From assembly GCA_937957895.1 (NCBI GenBank), contig CALFEZ010000264.1, positions 1 to 5,649 of the forward strand: DNA of 5,649 nucleotides. The letters run 5' to 3'. The notes beneath the pieces are model-generated. The model saw only the letters and a list, made by a program, of their open reading frames with translations. It ran no database searches and was not told the DNA's origin. Position 1 is the stretch's first letter. Every line of letters starts with the position of its first letter. Below are positions 4,818 to 5,649 of the stretch, piece after piece. Position numbers and translations under genes: made by a program. The stretch comes from an uncultured Erysipelotrichaceae bacterium (GTDB lineage: Bacteria > Bacillota_I > Bacilli_A > Erysipelotrichales > Erysipelotrichaceae).

Positions 4818-5649
4818 TTAAATGTAGTTGAGTGGATTGACAGGTTTGCCATGGAGTATGACTCCAAAATGAAGATGATTACCGGTGCTATATCCGGTAG
4901 TTCCTACTCCACCGATCCGCTGACCGACTCTGACGGACTGACCGACAGATACATCGATTCTCGACAAATGATAGTACACCGTTCGTAGTCCATTTCCATG
5001 ATCGATCACGACACCATTACCACCCATACCGACCCATCCGGCTGTGACAACCCTGCCGTTGGCATATGCATAAACCGGTGTTCCTGCAGGAGCAGCGATA
5101 TCGATGCCGTTATGGAAGGTGCGTCTTCCGGAGATGGGATCAGCACGATATCCAAACCCACTGGTAAATCTTCCGCTTACAACACCAAAGTTGGTGTTGC
5201 TTGTGCGTCGTAGGGTTGTTTGGGTGCCGACCCGGATCACACCTGGTACTGCTTCTGCCAGTTCTTCTTCTTCGATGATGTTGGTTTGATGTGGAAACCC
5301 GTTGAGTGTTTTCAAATCATAAGTGACTGCTTTTTTTCCATCGATGCCTTGCTTTACGACAACTTTCTGTGTACTCAGCAATGTGTTATCACGAATGTAT
5401 TCGTTGAAGTAAGGTATCGATTCGACCAATGTGTTTTCCATGCTGACGATCACACTAAGACGAGGTGTCGGAGGATCGACCAGGATTTTGTTTCCGGGCC
5501 AAATTCGATCAGGGTCGATCTCAGGATTGTACATGACCAATCGATTGATGCTCAATCCGTGATCGATGGCGATTTGCCACATCGTATCTCCTCTGACGAC
5601 GGTATAGTATGTTGGATCGATGATGTTTGTATAGAGGTGTTCCTGAATC
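4818..5649 (-). CDS. LysM-G5-M23 family cell-wall metallopeptidase (3' part, runs off right edge)
   Basis: Probably a secreted or surface zinc endopeptidase that cuts peptidoglycan cross-bridges or stem peptides. The frame is open from the first full codon (5648) to TAA at 4820-4818, giving 276 residues; the ATG at 5582 is internal, because the LysM begins before it (Y-T-V-V-R-G-D-T). Counting from the first visible codon: LysM about 15-57 (ends W-P-G-N-K-I-L-V); G5 domain about 69-142 (K-V-V-V-K-Q-G-I-D-G-K-K, ending I-R-V-G-T); M23/LytM domain about 155-276. Metal and catalytic residues are complete: His179 and Asp183 (H-N-G-I-D), His227 (Y-Y-H-L-S), His258 and His260 (H-L-H-F-G). The N-terminus, where a signal peptide and perhaps more LysM repeats would be, lies outside the window. 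It has its own terminator, so it is transcriptionally separate from the oxidoreductase operon. Confidence 0.93.
   Translation of the reverse strand, partial: IQEHLYTNIIDPTYYTVVRGDTMWQIAIDHGLSINRLVMYNPEIDPDRIWPGNKILVDPPTPRLSVIVSMENTLVESIPYFNEYIRDNTLLSTQKVVVKQGIDGKKAVTYDLKTLNGFPHQTNIIEEEELAEAVPGVIRVGTQTTLRRTSNTNFGVVSGRFTSGFGYRADPISGRRTFHNGIDIAAPAGTPVYAYANGRVVTAGWVGMGGNGVVIDHGNGLRTVYYHLSRIDVSVGQSVRVGQRIGGVGTTGYSTGNHLHFGVILHGKPVNPLNYI

Noticed and set aside
4225..4821. 198-codon open frame on the plus strand, antisense to the oxidoreductase and the end of the peptidase gene
   Set aside because: It lies opposite two clear genes, shows no recognisable motif, is rich in cysteine, histidine and phenylalanine as antisense frames are, and runs through the terminator and promoter at 4745-4815.
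5580..5582. ATG at 5582 as the start of the M23 peptidase
   Set aside because: The reading frame continues upstream to the window edge and encodes the first strand of the LysM domain, so this methionine is internal.
1..5649. CRISPR arrays, tRNA or rRNA genes, insertion sequences, phage or toxin-antitoxin genes
   Set aside because: No repeat-spacer pattern, cloverleaf, transposase motif or terminal inverted repeats were found; almost all of the window is accounted for by the listed genes.

Overview
The window looks like a stretch of a Bacillota (Firmicutes) chromosome with roughly mid-40s GC. The grounds are strong AGGAGG-type ribosome binding sites, compact operons closed by hairpin/U-tract terminators, a CcpA-type catabolite (cre) motif, a mannose-family PTS with separate IIB, IIC and IID genes, and a LysM-G5-M23 cell-wall hydrolase. 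TGA works as a stop (it ends the oxidoreductase gene inside an 8-nt overlap), so this is not a TGA=Trp mollicute. I cannot name the genus. An Erysipelotrichia-like or other deep Bacillota lineage is only a guess.

Layout. (1) 1-105, minus: the first 35 codons of a probable helix-turn-helix regulator, leaving the window on the left. (2) 106-302: a divergent control region with operator-like repeats, a TATAAT -10 box, a cre-like site at the expected transcription start, and a leader hairpin just before the ribosome binding site. (3) 303-2400, plus: three tightly packed PTS genes, IIB (TTG start), IIC and IID, most like the GalNAc/galactosamine (Aga) branch of the mannose-fructose-sorbose family. 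(4) 2424-2452: a hairpin that can terminate transcription from both sides. (5) 4713-2451, minus: a two-gene operon of a Gfo/Idh/MocA oxidoreductase and a cytoplasmic neutral-ceramidase-fold hydrolase, coupled by an 8-nt overlap, with its own extended -10 promoter. (6) 4788-4815: a UUCG-tetraloop terminator for the next gene. (7) 4818-5649, minus: the C-terminal 276 residues of a LysM-G5-M23 peptidase, leaving the window on the right.

How it may work together. The PTS genes encode the membrane channel (IIC/IID) and the IIB phosphocarrier for importing and phosphorylating a sugar, probably an amino sugar. No IIA gene is present, so IIA must come from elsewhere. The cre-like site suggests repression when preferred sugars are available, and the divergent partial gene is the obvious candidate for a specific regulator. 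The converging oxidoreductase/hydrolase pair could process a sugar derivative, possibly an N-acyl or otherwise amide- or ester-linked one. A link between that pair and the PTS is inferred from proximity only. The peptidase is a separate cell-wall gene.

The least explained item is the oxidoreductase plus intracellular ceramidase-fold hydrolase pair. The rest is a well-organised but recognisable sugar-uptake locus.
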